DNA of 64,000 bases, from assembly GCF_000004075.3 (NCBI RefSeq), contig NC_026661.2:6904058-6968057 (forward strand), given 5' to 3'. Below are positions 44,010 through 56,901 of this stretch, piece after piece. The stretch's first letter is position 1; the number at the start of each line of letters is the position of its first letter. A program made the position numbers and the translations under genes. Below the pieces are notes generated by a model. That model ran no database searches. It had not been told where the DNA came from and saw only the letters and a program-made list of their open reading frames with translations. This DNA is from Cucumis sativus (lineage: Eukaryota; Streptophyta; Magnoliopsida; Cucurbitales; Cucurbitaceae).

Positions 44010-46143
44010 CGTAATCTTATTTTTAAATTATCTTAATTTAATTTAATTTATGATGGATTTAGTCTAGTGTTATAATTTTTTAGAATTGTTTGTTTTGTGG
44101 AAATTGTGATTAATTAAATGTTCAATGGAAGATTATTTAATTAATTGTATTATTGGAAATTTTGGTGAGATTTAAGATTATTGGCTAATTATATAAGTAA
44201 ATATAATAAACTAAGTCATGGAAGGGTAAGAATAATTTATTATTGACTTTTTTAGGAAAGATATTTTTGAGCGAGAGAAAATAATTATATTGTGGAAAAT
44301 ATAATTATTTTGAAAGATATTGTATTCTTGGGAAAAATAAAAAGTTTGGTTTGATGAGGAGACAGAGTATAATTTAATTGAGTTAACTTGTTAATTGGAA
44401 ATGGAAAAGGAATAATGATAATAATAATAAATATCATCATTATTATTATATATAATTAACCCTCGTGAAACGTGCAAAGAAAAGAGAGAACTATTCATCA
44501 TCTTCTTCCTTCTTCACAAACCCTAGTCGTCACTGAACCCATTGCAAGGATCATCACTCGTCGTTTGTGGACACTATCATTCCTCCTCCGTTCGCGTACA
44601 GGTGAAGTTGAGGTGTCTCTCTCTTTTTATTTATTTTTCGCACGTTTTTGTCAAGCCTCATTGTCGGCAAGTTCTGTCTCGTGCCACCAAAATCTCATCG
44701 CAGCAGCAGTCGAACGAACCTTTTGCCTGACCAAGCCGATATGTGCATCACCGAGCCGATTCTCCACTTCTTCACAAGTTGCCCTCAACTCTGCTGATTT
44801 TTCCTCTCTTTGCGAGTAGTGCGCCCAAGCTAACCGTCGAGCCGATTCTCCTTCTGTCAAGTTGTGTGAGCCATTTCTACCTTAGTCCAAGCCAAGTTAC
44901 TTTTTGGTATCTCTTGAGCCTTTTGGGTGAATTTGTGTTGGGTTTGGTACGTCCAAATGAATATTCTTTGGATCTTAAATAAGTTTACAAGAGAATGAGT
45001 TGAATTACTTTTGCTCGAAGGTTCAAGTGTTAATTTGAGGATTTGAAACTGCAAATTTTTTCATTCAAGGTTGTGTTGGATTCAACCTTAGTCTTGGGGT
45101 AAGTTTGGATGCTTAATTAAATAGTTGGATGATGGTTGACAAAATTAACAATTTTAATTTTGTTTATGTTTAGGCCTGACTTAATTGAGAATTGACTGTC
45201 AGGAAGGGACTATATTTTCAACTAATTAATCTCCAGGTAAAAGATTCTACTACCAGCCTCTTACATTATGTTTTACCTTAGTATGCATTAACATAGTTAT
45301 GATGCATGTGATGTGACTGTTAAGGATGTTAGATAATGATAGCAACATAGAAAATCGTTATGTATGACTGAGATATGTGATGACCATGATATGTTATGAA
45401 TGAGATATACTATGGTTGAGATATATTACGATTAAGATATGATATTTATGTTATGCTATATATGCTATGATGTTCTGTTAGCTTTACTTGTTAGAGTCGT
45501 ACCATGTAGGTGTCCCTCGGGATCACCACCTATTTATGTATTTGTGGTTAGGTTTGATGTGTGATTCGACAAGATCACTTACAACTTGACTCTTCTTTAG
45601 GGTGATTCCTTCTGCTTCACCAAGAGCCCATATATGTCCCTACGAGATCACTGGATAGGGTGATTTCAGTAGAATAATAGATATGCGGTACTTTCTTATA
45701 GGAGGACTTTAACGTAAAATTAACAAACACGTAGTGGGACTAATAGTGGATCCCTTACTAAGTATAAATTTAGACTAACTCCTTTCTAGATTTAATTTTT
45801 CAGGCAAAGATAGAAATAAGGCAAGTTGGCGAATGACAAGAAGTCACCATGGTTCTCCATAGGGGACAATTTATGTTTTATTTAGCATTTATATTTTCAA
45901 TATTAAATTTTCATAAACTTATTTCAGAACCCACATTTACTTTTAGATATATATTTTTATTTTAAATAGGGCCCAAACTAATATTTTATTTATTGTTTTC
46001 TTTACATACTTTACTTATATTTTATGAATAAATATTTGAAGTGTTTGTTTTAAAACTTAGTATTTTCTTTGATTTAAATAAAAAGTCTTTATTTGTTTTA
46101 GTAGTAATGACCTCAACTTAGTATAAAGAGTTGGGTCGTTACA
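44010..46143 (+). repeat. 3' LTR of gypsy copy C (about 2.13 kb)
   Basis: It follows CTCAAAGGA, a decayed polypurine tract, and ends GAGTTGGGTCGTTACA. Internal words CATGTAGGTGTCCCTCGGGA and ATCACCACC match the solo LTR (58390 region). The start is degenerate (CGTAATC in place of TGTAACG). Short frames around 44472-44982 lie in the transcribed part of the LTR and have no motif. Confidence 0.75.
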
Positions 46144-48135
46144 CTTTCGAGTTATGTAGAGGATGTAAACCTAGTTAAGTCACTCCATAATTTGGGGTTG
46201 TCCAGCACACGTTTTAGTGTCAAATTCTAAGAAGTTGGACTCTCGTTCAAGGTTATGTCAATTTTTTGGTTATCCTAAAGAAACGAGAGGTGGTCTATTC
46301 TTCGATCCACAAGAAAACAAAGTGTTTATATTGACAAAGGCTACTTTCTTGGAAGAAAACAACATGAGAGATCATAAACCATGAAGCAAATCAAAATTAA
46401 GTGAAGCTACTAATGAATCAGCAAGGGTTGTTGATGAAGTTGGTCCCTCATCAAGAGTTGAGGAAACCAACACATCCGATTAGTCTCATCCTTCTCAATT
46501 GTTGAGAATGCCTCGATGCAGTGGGAGAGTTATATCACAACCTAATCGTTACTTCGGTTTAACTGAAACTCAGGTTGTCATACCAGATGATGTCGTTGAG
46601 GATCCATTGTTCTATAAATAGGCAATGACTGATGTAGACAAGGACTAATAGGTTAAAACCATGGAATCTATGTACTTCAATTCAGTATGAGAGCTTGTAG
46701 ATCTACCTGAAGGGGTGAAACCCATAGGGTGCAAATGGATCTATAAGAGAAAGAGAGATTCAGCTGGGAAGGTACAAACCTTCAAAGCTAGACTCTTAGC
46801 AAATGGGTATACCCAAAGGGAAGGGATTGACTACGAGGAAACTTTTTCTCTGTTGCTATGTTAAAGTCTATAAGGATTCTCTTGTCCATAGTCACTTTTT
46901 ATGATTATGAAATATGACAAATGGATGTTAATACTGCTTTTCTAAGTGGCAATCTTGAAGAGAGTATCTTTATGTCTCAGCCTGAGGGGTTCATAACCCA
47001 AGGTTAGAAACAAAAAGTTTACAAGCTGAATCGATCCATTTATGGGTTGAAATAAACATCTAGATCTTGGAACATTAGATTTGATATTGCGATCAAATCT
47101 TACGGTTTTGACCAAAATGTTGATGAGCCTTGTGTATACAAGAAAATCAACAAAGATAAAGTAGCTTTCTTAGTACTTTATGTGGACGATATCCTTCTCA
47201 CTGGAAATGATTGTACTACCTAACTAACGTTAAAACTTGGCTACCAGTCCAATTCTAAATGAAAGATTTGGAGAGGCACAATTTGTTCTTGGATCCAAAT
47301 CATAAGGGATCGTAAGACAAAATGCTAGCATTGTCTCAGGCAACCTATATCGACAAAATATTGGTTCGATATTCGATGCAAACTCTAAGAAGGATTTATT
47401 ACCTTTCAAGCACGAGGTTTACTTGTCTAAGGAACAATGTCCTAAGACACCTCAAGAAGTTGAGAAGATATGAGACATATTCCATATGCCTTAGTTGTGG
47501 TAGCTTAATTTATGTTATGTTCTGCACTAGGTTAGACATTTATTATGTAGTGGAATAGTCAGTAGTATCAGTCCAACTTAGGGTTAGACCACTAGACGAC
47601 GGTTAAAATTATTCTTAAGTATCTTAGGAGAATGAGAAACTACATGCTTGTGTATGAAGCTAGGGATTTAATCCTGATTTCTAAACAGATAAGGATTCTA
47701 GGAAATCTAGTGGGATTAGTGTTCACCCTAAACGGGAGAATAGTAGCATGTCATAGCATCAAGCAAGGATGCATTGTAGACTCTACTATAAAGGTTGAGT
47801 ACGTCGTTGCTTGTGAAGCAACAATAGAAGCAATTTGCTAAGGAAGTTTCTGCAAGATTTGGAAGTTTGTTCCAAATATGAACATGCCCATCACTTTATA
47901 TTTTGATATCAATTGGGCACGTGACCAAATTATAAGGAACCTCATAGCCACAAATGAGGAAAACATATAGAGAAAATATCATCTGATACAAGAGATTGTG
48001 CAACGAAGTGAAGTGATCGTCACCAAGATCGCATTTGGAGCATAACATTGCTGATCCATTTACAAAGACTCTCACGGCTAAAGTGTTCGAGGCTCATCTA
48101 GAGAGTCTAGATCTGCGAGTTTTGTACATTAGGTA
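46144..48135 (+). pseudogene. Ty1-copia pol remnant, 5' truncated
   Basis: The plus strand reads, with many stops, PKETRGGLFF-like strings near 46280, then QPNRYFGLTETQVVIPDDVV, DLPEGVKPIGCKWIYKRKRD, KARLLANGYTQREGIDYEET, QMDVNTAFLSGNLEESIFMS and QPEGFI. The RT motif LYVDDILLTGN is near 47180. RNase H remnants reach about 48080 (NIADPF in a shifted frame). It is joined directly to the end of gypsy copy C. Confidence 0.85.
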
Positions 48136-48154
48136 ATCTAGGACAAGTGGGAGA

Positions 48155-48846
48155 TGTGTATGGGTATGGGGATGTCCTAGTTTATTGTATTGGGATTTAA
48201 TTGTTGAGTACTACAAATTTGTAAATCTACTAATTTAGAGGATTTTCTCATATCGTGCTTCATTTCTAATTCATTTTAAAGGATTTCTCTTGATCTCTAA
48301 AAAGAGTGGTCGTAATGGTTTGATCCTAAACCGTGGAAATGATTGAGCTTGTTCTTACACTTGAAAAAAGCAACGTTGTATGGATCTACTCTAAGCCATC
48401 GAAAGAGTCAAGTTTGAGTGAAATAACCAAGAGGAGCTTGAAAAGTGGATGTAGGTCGGTTGTGCCGAGCCACTATAAAATTCCCGATGTTAATTTTTTA
48501 TCTCTCAACTATTTAATTTTGCAATTAATTTGTTATCAAATTTTAGTGTTTGAAATTAATTGCAACTTTTGTTCTTGAGATTAATTGCTCACTTCTCTAT
48601 TTAGGTTGGTTTAAGTTTATCTTTGCATATTTGTGTTTACAAATTTTCTTTATAAACATTAAAATGGATGTTTGAATTTGTTAACGTCACTTATAAGTTA
48701 TTTTGATGTGCATGCATTTGTATGAGATTATTGATTACATTATTTATTAGCAAAAAGTTTGTTAATTTATTTAATTTGGCCCACTTGTTTCATTAATTTG
48801 TAAAAACCCTATTCACCCTCTTGAGGATTCCCATACCGATCGTACA
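48155..48846 (+). repeat. Ty1-copia 3' LTR
   Basis: After the purine tract GGACAAGTGGGAGA the LTR starts TGTGTATGGGTATGGGGATG and appears to end ATTCCCATACCGATCGTACA, giving partial inverted ends. An AACCACTATAAA-like stretch (CCACTATAAAATTCC at 48469) is the likely core promoter. The other LTR is not in the window. Confidence 0.65.
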
Positions 48847-49019
48847 CGAGATACAATTGAAGATAATTCAAATTCTAGATTAAGTTAAATATGTGATGCT
48901 TAACTTAGTAATTAATTAATTGGAAAAGTAATTAATTAAATTAAATCATGAATAATACACATAAATGTAGCAAAACCCAAAAATATTTACGTCGCATGTA
49001 ACAAAAAATTAAAGCACAT
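48847..49019. other. AT-rich spacer
   Basis: TTAATTAA-rich sequence; nothing recognised. Confidence 0.4.
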
Positions 49020-49428
49020 GAAGCCACCATTATTTTTTTTAATAAATTTCAGGATTTTCCTTTGTCATTATTTTTGCGCATTGTGAAACCATTCTTCACT
49101 TCACTTCTTTTTCTTCTTCTTTCCAATTTATTCTTCTCTTCTTCGTATTATTAATTTCTTCATATTATTATCTTCTCTTTCATATTCTCACTTCTTCTTG
49201 TCTGTGATTTCATTTCCTTTTTCAAAATTTCTTCCTTCTTCATCTCTCATCTTCTTTTTTTTGCTTCTTGTACAAGATCTAAATGATATTAGTACATGAT
49301 TTAAATGATAATGTATCAATATCTAAATCATCAGTTGTCTATCCCAGATAAACAGACATAGACCACTGTTACTAATGGATCGTTTAGATTTGGTAGAATA
49401 TTGTTTAGACTAAATAAAAGATCGTTTA
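49020..49428. repeat. Dispersed repeat family with ATCGTTTAGAT motifs (copy 2)
   Basis: A pyrimidine-rich TTCTTCTTCT stretch (49085-49270) is followed by AAATGATATTAGTACATGA, GGATCGTTTAGATTTGGTAG and GTTTAGAC words. It mirrors 27000-27520 in opposite orientation. Class unknown. Confidence 0.45.
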
Positions 49429-49524
49429 TGTTGGGATTTATGTCCTAAAACTCGTAGATTGTAAACTTCTGTTTACTAGTCAGGTTTCTATTCATTAGGA
49501 TGACCTAGGTAACTTAGTTTTAAT
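49429..49524 (+). repeat. Start of a copia LTR, cut by gypsy copy B
   Basis: TGTTGGGATTTATGTCCTAA begins a sequence I recognise as the start of a common plant copia LTR. Only 96 bp remain before the gypsy LTR at 49525. Confidence 0.55.
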
Positions 49525-51476
49525 TGTAACGCCCCAACTTTTCTAGAAGGTTGAGGTCATTACTATTTAAGTAAATATAGATTTTTTTTAATATACAAGA
49601 AAATAAATTAAAATTTGAGGAAAAACTTTAAATAATAAGTAGTTAAAATAACTGATCAAAATACCAGTTTGGGCCCAAAAATAGAAGAAATACTTAAAGT
49701 AATTGAACCAGAGTTCTGAAATAAACCTATGAAAATATAACTATTGAAATATAAATGCGGAAGAAAACTGAATTGTTCCCTATGGCGATCTATGATCACT
49801 TCTTATCATTCGCTATTATGCCCTTGCGTCTACCCTTACCTGAAATTAAACATTTAAAAGAGTGAGTATAAATTTATACTTAGTAAGAGACCCATAGTGG
49901 TCTCACTATGTGTCTGTTAACCTTTCGTTAGAGTCCTGTAACATGGTACCGCATACTATTGCGCTCCCGAACGCATACTATCAAGTGGTTCCGTAGGGAC
50001 ACATCTAGGCTCTCGGTGAACCCGAAGGAATCATCCTATAGGAGAGTCAGACTGTAAGTGATCCCGTCGAATCACATCTCAAACAAGTCACACATGCATA
50101 CATAGGTGGTGACCCTGATGGACCCCCATACGGTACAACTCTAATAGGCAAAACTAACAGAACACTATAGCCTATACATGTTTATCATAAGATCAACATC
50201 TTAGCTCAATTACACATAACTCAAAAGTAACATATTTGATTATAGCATGCCTCAACAAATAATACTATATCTAAATCATAATATGGTTTTCAAAGTAACT
50301 ATTTATACGACCATCTCAAACAACATAATTCAACTCATTCCAGTGCTAACTCATTTTAGACCCAAAACAATAATTATTTGGGTGTACCAAACCAACGAGA
50401 ATTAAGCAAAAACTCACCAAGGGCTTAAATATGTTGCAGACGGCTAAAACTGAAGGTGGCTCGACTAACAACGCTTCAGCTCGAGTCTTGAGACTCACGG
50501 CTGGCATACGACTCACACAGGAATGGCTCGGTTGCGCGTGGCTCGCGTATGGCTTACACGAAACGGCTCGGATCCACAGAGATGACTCACGAGGCTCGGT
50601 GAAGGAATACGACTCGAACTAACACGACTTGGACATGTGGCTCGCAAAAAGAAAACTTTCACAGCTTGCATCCTTCACTGTCAAGCACGATGATGTCCGG
50701 CGGTGCTGTGCGAGTGGAGGCAACGACGGGTGATGGTTTCGACGGAAGAGAGGGTTCTGACCGATGATGTGGAGGAGGAACGCACAGAGGAAGACAGGGG
50801 TCGTTCGACGGTTCGATGCAACACGCGTCGACACGGCTGGAGAGAAACGAACGTTGTGCTTGTGCTTCGTGACCGTGACGCTTCGACTATGCGACTGTGA
50901 CAGGGACTCTCTCACCGGAGTGCTGCATTCGATGATGGCTGGAGGAGCGGGGCGACAGCTACTCTAGGGTTAAATGGTGAAGAAGAAAGAGTGGGGTGGA
51001 GAAGATGAGCACGAAATACGAGAGAGACTTATTTAATATATACAATAATAATAAGTATTATTATTATTATTGTCATTATCTTTATTATCATTATTTAATT
51101 TCCCCAACGAACTCATTTTTTTCTATTTCAATTAATTTTTCTCTTTCTTCATTACTAACTCAATCCATCATCAATAACTTCTCTCGTTTCCTTAATAATT
51201 ATATTATCCCATAATATAATTATTCTTATTCGTCTATAACTTTGCTTATACCCATAAACAATAATTACTCATAATACTTTCAACTTTACAAATTTAATTT
51301 ACCAACCAATCAATCCAAAAATTACCACTTTAACAAAATGATTTCAAATTTCAGAATTAACCACATATCATTCCAACGCACTTAACTTCCACAAATCAAA
51401 TAATTTCACACATAACACCCAATTTTTTTTAATATAACCCACATTAAAGTTAACTTACTAGTTTTGGGGTGTTGTA
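49525..51476 (-). repeat. 3' LTR of gypsy copy B (1952 bp)
   Basis: The plus strand starts TGTAACGCCCCAACTTTTC and ends GGGGTGTTGTA. Compared with the right LTR it lacks about 340 bp near 50320 and shows many substitutions in the GC-rich part (50440-50660). Short frames around 50430-50967 are LTR sequence. Confidence 0.85.
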
Positions 51477-51493
51477 ATCTTTCCTCCTTTGAG
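51477..51493 (-). other. Polypurine tract of gypsy copy B
   Basis: CTCAAAGGAGGAAAGAT on the minus strand, identical to copy A. Confidence 0.7.
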
Positions 51494-51544
51494 AAACTTT
51501 CGTCCTTGAAAGATCTAATCCTCGAATAGCTCGGGATAATGCGC

Positions 51545-54500
51545 TCTCATGTTGTCCTCTTTCTCTCAAGTAGCTTCCTCAACCTCGTGGTTTCGCCACA
51601 AAACCTTGACCAATGTAATTCCTCTGTTACAAAGCAGTTTAACTTCCTTAGCCAAAATCTCAACTGGCCGCTCCTCATAGCTTAAGTTGTCGTTAATTTG
51701 CAACGGTTTGTAGTCGACTATATGTGAGGGATCTGCCACATACTTCCTCAGCATGGAGACATGAAACACATCATGAACTGCAGATAATTGCGGAGGCAAG
51801 GCCAAATGATAAGCTACAGGGCCAATCCTTTCAAGAATCTCAAACGACCCTACAAAACGTGGACTCAACTTCCCTTTCTTCTCGAATCTTAGAACACCCT
51901 TTATAGGTGCTACCTTCAGAAAAATCATGTCTCCTACGTCAAACTCAAGATCCCTACGTCGTTCATCAGCATAGTTCCTCTGTCTGCTCTGTGTTGTCAA
52001 TATGCGAGCTCTAATTTTCTGTGTGGCTTCGTTGGTGGGCTGAACTAGTTCAAGGCCTAACATTCTCTGCTCACCAACCTCACCCCAACAAACCGGGATC
52101 TACAACTTTTACCATACAAAGCTTCAAACGGTGCCATGCCAATGGTAGCTATTATAGGCGAACTCCATCAAGTTCAAGTGGGAGTCCCAACTCCCTAAGA
52201 ACTCCAACACACAAGCTCGCAACATATCCTCCAGAATCTAATTCAAACGCTCTATCTGACCATCAGTCTGAGGATGAAAAGTTGTACTGAAGTCCAATCT
52301 CGTGCCCATGGTAGCCTGAAGTCCTTTCCAGAACTTGAAAGTAAAACGGGCATCTCTATCAAAAACAATGGATACCGATACCCTATGCAACCTCACTACT
52401 TCAGTTATATACAATTATATGGGTTGCCCGGGACTCAAACCCAGAACTTGTGCCCACTTACTGGCAGTATAAGTGGACTTCCCTGGAATGAAGTGTGCTG
52501 ACTTCGTGAGTCTGTCAACAACAACCCATATCACTGTATAACTCTTCAGGGTCCTAGGTAGTCCAGAAATGAAGTCCATAGATACATTCTTCCACTTCCA
52601 CTCTGGCACACCCAAGGGTTGTAACAACCCTCTGGCTTTTGTCTTGGTGCCTTCACCTTCTGGCACACCAGACATTTACTAACAAAATCTGCCACCTCTC
52701 TCTTCATATTTCTCCACTAGTAAACTCGCTTCAAATCCTAGTACATCTTTGTACTGCCTGGATGCATAGAAAATGGGGAACTATGGGCCTCAGTCAACAA
52801 CTCGGTCTTAACTGTATTGTCTGCTGGCACACATAATCGTTTGTCACACAGAGTCCCTCATCAGTGGATATAGAGAACTCCTCAACTTGCCCTCCTTCTA
52901 CTAAGCGGCGCTTATCCACCAAATAAGGGTTAGTGAGCTGGGCAATAATAATTCTCTGCCTCAAAGTTGGCTGTACTGACAATTGAGCTAACTGTGAGGT
53001 AACTTCCCCTACTAAAATTACAAGCTCAGCTCTCTCAAGGTCTCTATGCAAATGAACCTGCCTAATAATGAGTGCTGCAGAATGTGATATCTTCCTACTA
53101 AGAGCATCAACTACCACATCCGCCTTACCTGGGTGGTATAAAATCTCATAGTCATAGTCTTTAACCTACTCGAGCCATCTTCGCTGCCTCAAATTCAACT
53201 CCTTCTGAGTGAAGAAGTACTTCAAGCTCTTATGGTCGGTGAAGATCTGAATCTTCTCACCGTATAAATAGTGCCTCCAAATCTTTAGTGCAAAAAACTA
53301 CTGCAGCCAACTCTAAATCATGTGTAGGATAGTTTTGCTCATGACTTTTCAACTGACGAGAAGCATAAGTAACCATCATATCTTGTTGCATCAAAAAGCA
53401 ACCCAGTCCTTTCTTAGAGGCATCATTGTATATCACATAATTACCAGATCCATTAGGCATTGTAAGGACCGATGCAGTAACGAGTTTTTGCTTGAGATTC
53501 TAGAAACTGCTCTCACACGCTGGACTCCAAACAAAAGGAGTCCCCTTCCTGCTTAGTTGGGTCAAAGGACTAGCTATATGAGAGAACCCTTCCACAAACC
53601 TCCTGTAATAACCTACTAAACCTAGAAAACTTCGAACTTCACTAATTGTAGAAGGTCGAGGCCAATTGGTAACGACTTCGATCTTTGCTGGGTCCACAGA
53701 AAGTCCCTCACTGGATACTACATGACCAAGGAATGACACCTGCTTCATCCAGAACTCGCACTTGGAAAACTTGGCATACAACCTATTGGCTCGAAGGGTC
53801 TCGAACACCTGATGCAAATGCTCCTCATGCTCAGCCTCTGCCTTGGAGTAAACCAAGATGTCATCAATAAAAACTATCGCATAAATGTCTAAGAAATCCT
53901 TAAACACCATGTTCATCAATTCCATAAATGCAGCAAGAGCATTTGTCAAGCCAAAGGACATTACAATAAACTCATAATGTCCATAACGAGAACGAAAGGT
54001 CGTCTTAGATATCATTGTGCCTAATCCTCAACTGGTGATATCCCAAACGTAAACCGATCTTAGAGAACATCGTGGCTCTCTGTAGCTGATCAAATAGCTC
54101 CTCATTTCTAGGCAATGGATATTTGTTCTTGATTGTCACCTTATTAAGCTCTCTATAGTCAATGCAAAGACGCATCGACCCATCTTTCTTCTTCACAAAC
54201 AACATTGGTGCTCTCCAAGGTAACACACTAGGTCGAATAAAACCCTTGTCCAGCAATTCCTGCAACTCGACCTTCAGCTCCTTCAGTTCTGCTGGCGTCA
54301 TTCTGTATGAGGCTCTCGATATGAGACCAGTACCTGGTTCGAGCTCTATGGCGAAGTCAACCTCTCTGCGGCGCGGAAGTCCTAGAAGCTCCTCTGGAAA
54401 AATATCGAGATATTTCCCTACCACTAGCTCAGATGATAAAGATACTTTAGGCCCTCTAGTGTCCATAACACTAGCCAAGATACTCCAAGTACCCTGGTCG

Positions 54501-54955
54501 AGCAGCTTACTAACCTTCATGGCTGAGATAACTTTAGGTAGAACCACAGTCCCTGCCCCCTTATACTTAAAACTAGTTACCTCAAGAGGGTTAAAAACTA
54601 CCTCCTTACGGGAACAATCTATGTTTGCATGGTTAGCGGATAGCCAATCCATGCTTAATATTACATCAAAATCTTGCATGTCCAATACTAATAAAGTTAC
54701 ATCTAAAACATGCTCTGCTACTTTTATCTAACATGCTTTTATCTTTTCTCTCGACAACATAATTTCTCCAGATGGAGTAGAAACAGACAACAGGTAACTC
54801 AGGGGTTCTACTTCTAAATTCATATGCTATACAAACACAGAGGATATAAAAGAATGAGAGGACCCCGAGTCAAATAATACTAAAGCCAGGTGTTCCAAGA
54901 TTGGGAGTGTACCTGTCACCATTGTGCCAACTCTCTCGGCCTCCTGCCTATTAGT
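51545..54955 (-). pseudogene. Gypsy copy B pol (protease, RT, RNase H, integrase, chromodomain start)
   Basis: From right to left on the minus strand: retropepsin VLFDSGSSHSF (about 54880); [20 protein letters not shown] (54685); RT with [20 protein letters not shown] (about 54180) and active site [10 protein letters not shown] (about 53860); [20 protein letters not shown]. RNase H follows with [16 protein letters not shown] and [11 protein letters not shown] (53460-53257). Integrase has [27 protein letters not shown] and [10 protein letters not shown] (52600-52450), then a 33-bp insertion, then LKVAPIKGVLRFEKKGKLSP (51566-52063). The chromodomain begins VLWRNHEVEEAT and stops at TGA. RT catalytic aspartates are present, but frameshifts and stops at several joints make it non-coding. 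Confidence 0.9.
52415..52447 (-). other. 33-bp tRNA 3'-half-like insertion in integrase
   Basis: On the minus strand, between the codons for KWAQ and LYITEVVRL, lies a 33-base insert that begins GTTCTGGGTTTGAGTCCCGG and ends GCAACCCATATAA. CTGGG-TTTGAGT-CCCGG is a T stem-loop and GCAACCC an acceptor strand, like the 3' half of a tRNA (plastid tRNA-Lys has a very similar end, by recall). It introduces an in-frame TAA. Copy C lacks it; copy A has lost this region. Confidence 0.6.
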
Positions 54956-56144
54956 GACAAAAACTCTCCCTTGATGGGGGTGGGGAAGTCTGGTTCGCAA
55001 CAACTCCGAATGACTTCTGAGGGCACTTATCAGCTAGATGCCTAAGTTGTCTGCATTTGTAACATACTCCACTTCCTGCTAGGTAACGACCCGAGTGAGG
55101 TCTTCCATAATTAAGAGTCATGAATAGTACCTTCAAGGTTTGGCCTGTCTGAGTAGCTTGTTGTTAGTGCCGTTGGAACAAACCATTGATCTCAAATTCC
55201 TTTGTGGTGCTACTATAGGCTGCTGCTCAGTCTTCCGTTTATGTCCCGAAGTTGGCCCCTTCTCTACAGCCTTGGCCAACATCGTCCTCTCATACAAACT
55301 CAGGTCTACTGCCATCGCATCAGCTTGGGTGGTTGGTCTAAGGACGCGAACGAAACCCTAAATCTCTGACTTGAGACCTTTGACGAACTTGTTAGCTCTC
55401 TCAACCTCGGTTCTCACTAAATCGGGTGCAAACTGGGATAACACATCGAACTTCTGATCATACTCTTCCATGGTCATGTTACCTTGCTATAGTTTTAGGA
55501 ACTCTGGCACTTGGCCTCTCTCACTGTGGCAGAGAAGAATTTGGCATAAAAGTTCTCCTTGAGCGGCTCCCAGGTGATCTTACTTATATCTCCACTCAAC
55601 ATCCTCTCTGTGGACTCCCACCAACCTCTGCTTCTATCAATCAGTAAGTACACAGCGTACTGAATCTTCTGGTCATTAGGGCACTTCATATAACGAAAGA
55701 TGGTCTCCACCAAACTCAACCACATTTGTGCTTTGGTGGGATCTGCTAAAGATCCATCAAAAGTTTAAGGGTTATACTTCCTCAAGTCCCTCAAGTGCTT
55801 GGCTTCGGCTAAAAGCATGCCTGGTAAGTGTTGGGCTACAATTGGGGCCTGAACTCCTGTAGCTGGAATCTGATCACCTACAGCCGATGCCTAAACAAGA
55901 GCTGTCTAGGTCTGTGAGGCAGGCCTGTCGTTGTGCCATCACTTCAAACAATAAGTCTCTGTACCTTTGCTCCATAGCAGCAAGGTCTGCTTGAGTAACA
56001 GGTGCAGTAGGGTTGACAGCTTGTACAGTTGGTTGTTCCCCGGGCTGTCCTCCAGGTCGTGCTTCAGGTTGTCCCGCCAGGATGGTTACGTCCAGCTCCT
56101 CTACCTCCAATACCACCTCTATGAACACTTCTACATGGCAGCAT
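54956..56144 (-). pseudogene. Gypsy copy B gag
   Basis: The ATG at 56144 starts MLPCRSVHRGGIGGRGAGRN, then an extra base (relative to copy A) shifts the frame. The body continues in another frame with VTQADLAAMEQRYRDLLFEV, the gag core IFRYMKCPNDQKIQYAVYLL (55725-55495) and a CCHC knuckle CYKCRQLRHLADKC near 55060. Further stops occur. Confidence 0.85.
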
Positions 56145-56351
56145 TTTTTTCCTAATTTCCACCATTAAAAGTCTTTTACTACGAGTTCATTCATAACATG
56201 CTTACTTATCTAGTTTAATTCATGCAAGGTCATATGCACAATCTTAAATTATATCATAAAAATGTACCTGGCGAGTGACGAAAGACCGTATTAACCATAG
56301 GGATAAAATCAAAGACTTACATCGTAAGTCAGTCTACAAAATCTAAAACTT

Positions 56352-56365
56352 TGACTCTGATACCA
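56352..56365 (-). other. Primer-binding site of gypsy copy B
   Basis: TGGTATCAGAGTCA on the minus strand, two bases from the LTR; same as copy A. Confidence 0.8.
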
Positions 56366-56901
56366 ACTGTAACGCCCCAACTTTTCTAGAAGGTTTAGGT
56401 CATTACTATTTAAGTAAATATAGATTTTTTTTTTAATATACAAGAAAATAAATTATAATTTGAGGAAAAACTTTAAATAATAAAAATAAATAAATAGTTA
56501 AAATAACTAATCTAAATACTACTTTCGGCCCAAAATAGAGGAAATATACTTAAAGTAATTGAACTGGAGTTCTGAAATAAATCTATGAAAATATAACTAC
56601 TGAAATATAAATGTGAAAGAAAACTGAACGGTTCCCTATGGCGATCCACGGTCACTTCTATCATTCGCCAGTTTGCCCTTGCCTCTACCCTTACCTGAAA
56701 ACTAAACATTTAAAAGGTGAGTATAAATTATACTTTAGTAAGAGACCCATATTGGTCTCAGTATGTGTCTGTTAACCTAGAGTCATGTAACATGGTACTG
56801 CATACTATTGCGCTCCCGAATGCATATTATCCAATGGTCCCGTAGGGACACATTTGGGCTCTCGGTGAACCCGAAGGAATAACCCTATAGGAGAGTCGGG
56901 T

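Larger units (their letters stand above)
41661..46143 (+). mobile_element. Ty3-gypsy (Tekay-like) copy C, 5' truncated
   Basis: It starts inside RT and runs through RNase H, integrase and chromodomain start to a polypurine-like tract and a 2.1-kb 3' LTR ending GGGTCGTTACA. It lacks 5' LTR, gag, protease and the first part of RT. It is more degenerate than copies A and B and has a different LTR subfamily, closer to the solo LTR at 56902. Confidence 0.85.

Noticed and set aside
50619..50967. Arg-rich ORFs on both strands
   Set aside because: They are within the gypsy LTR. The equivalent region of the other LTR copies does not keep the same frames.
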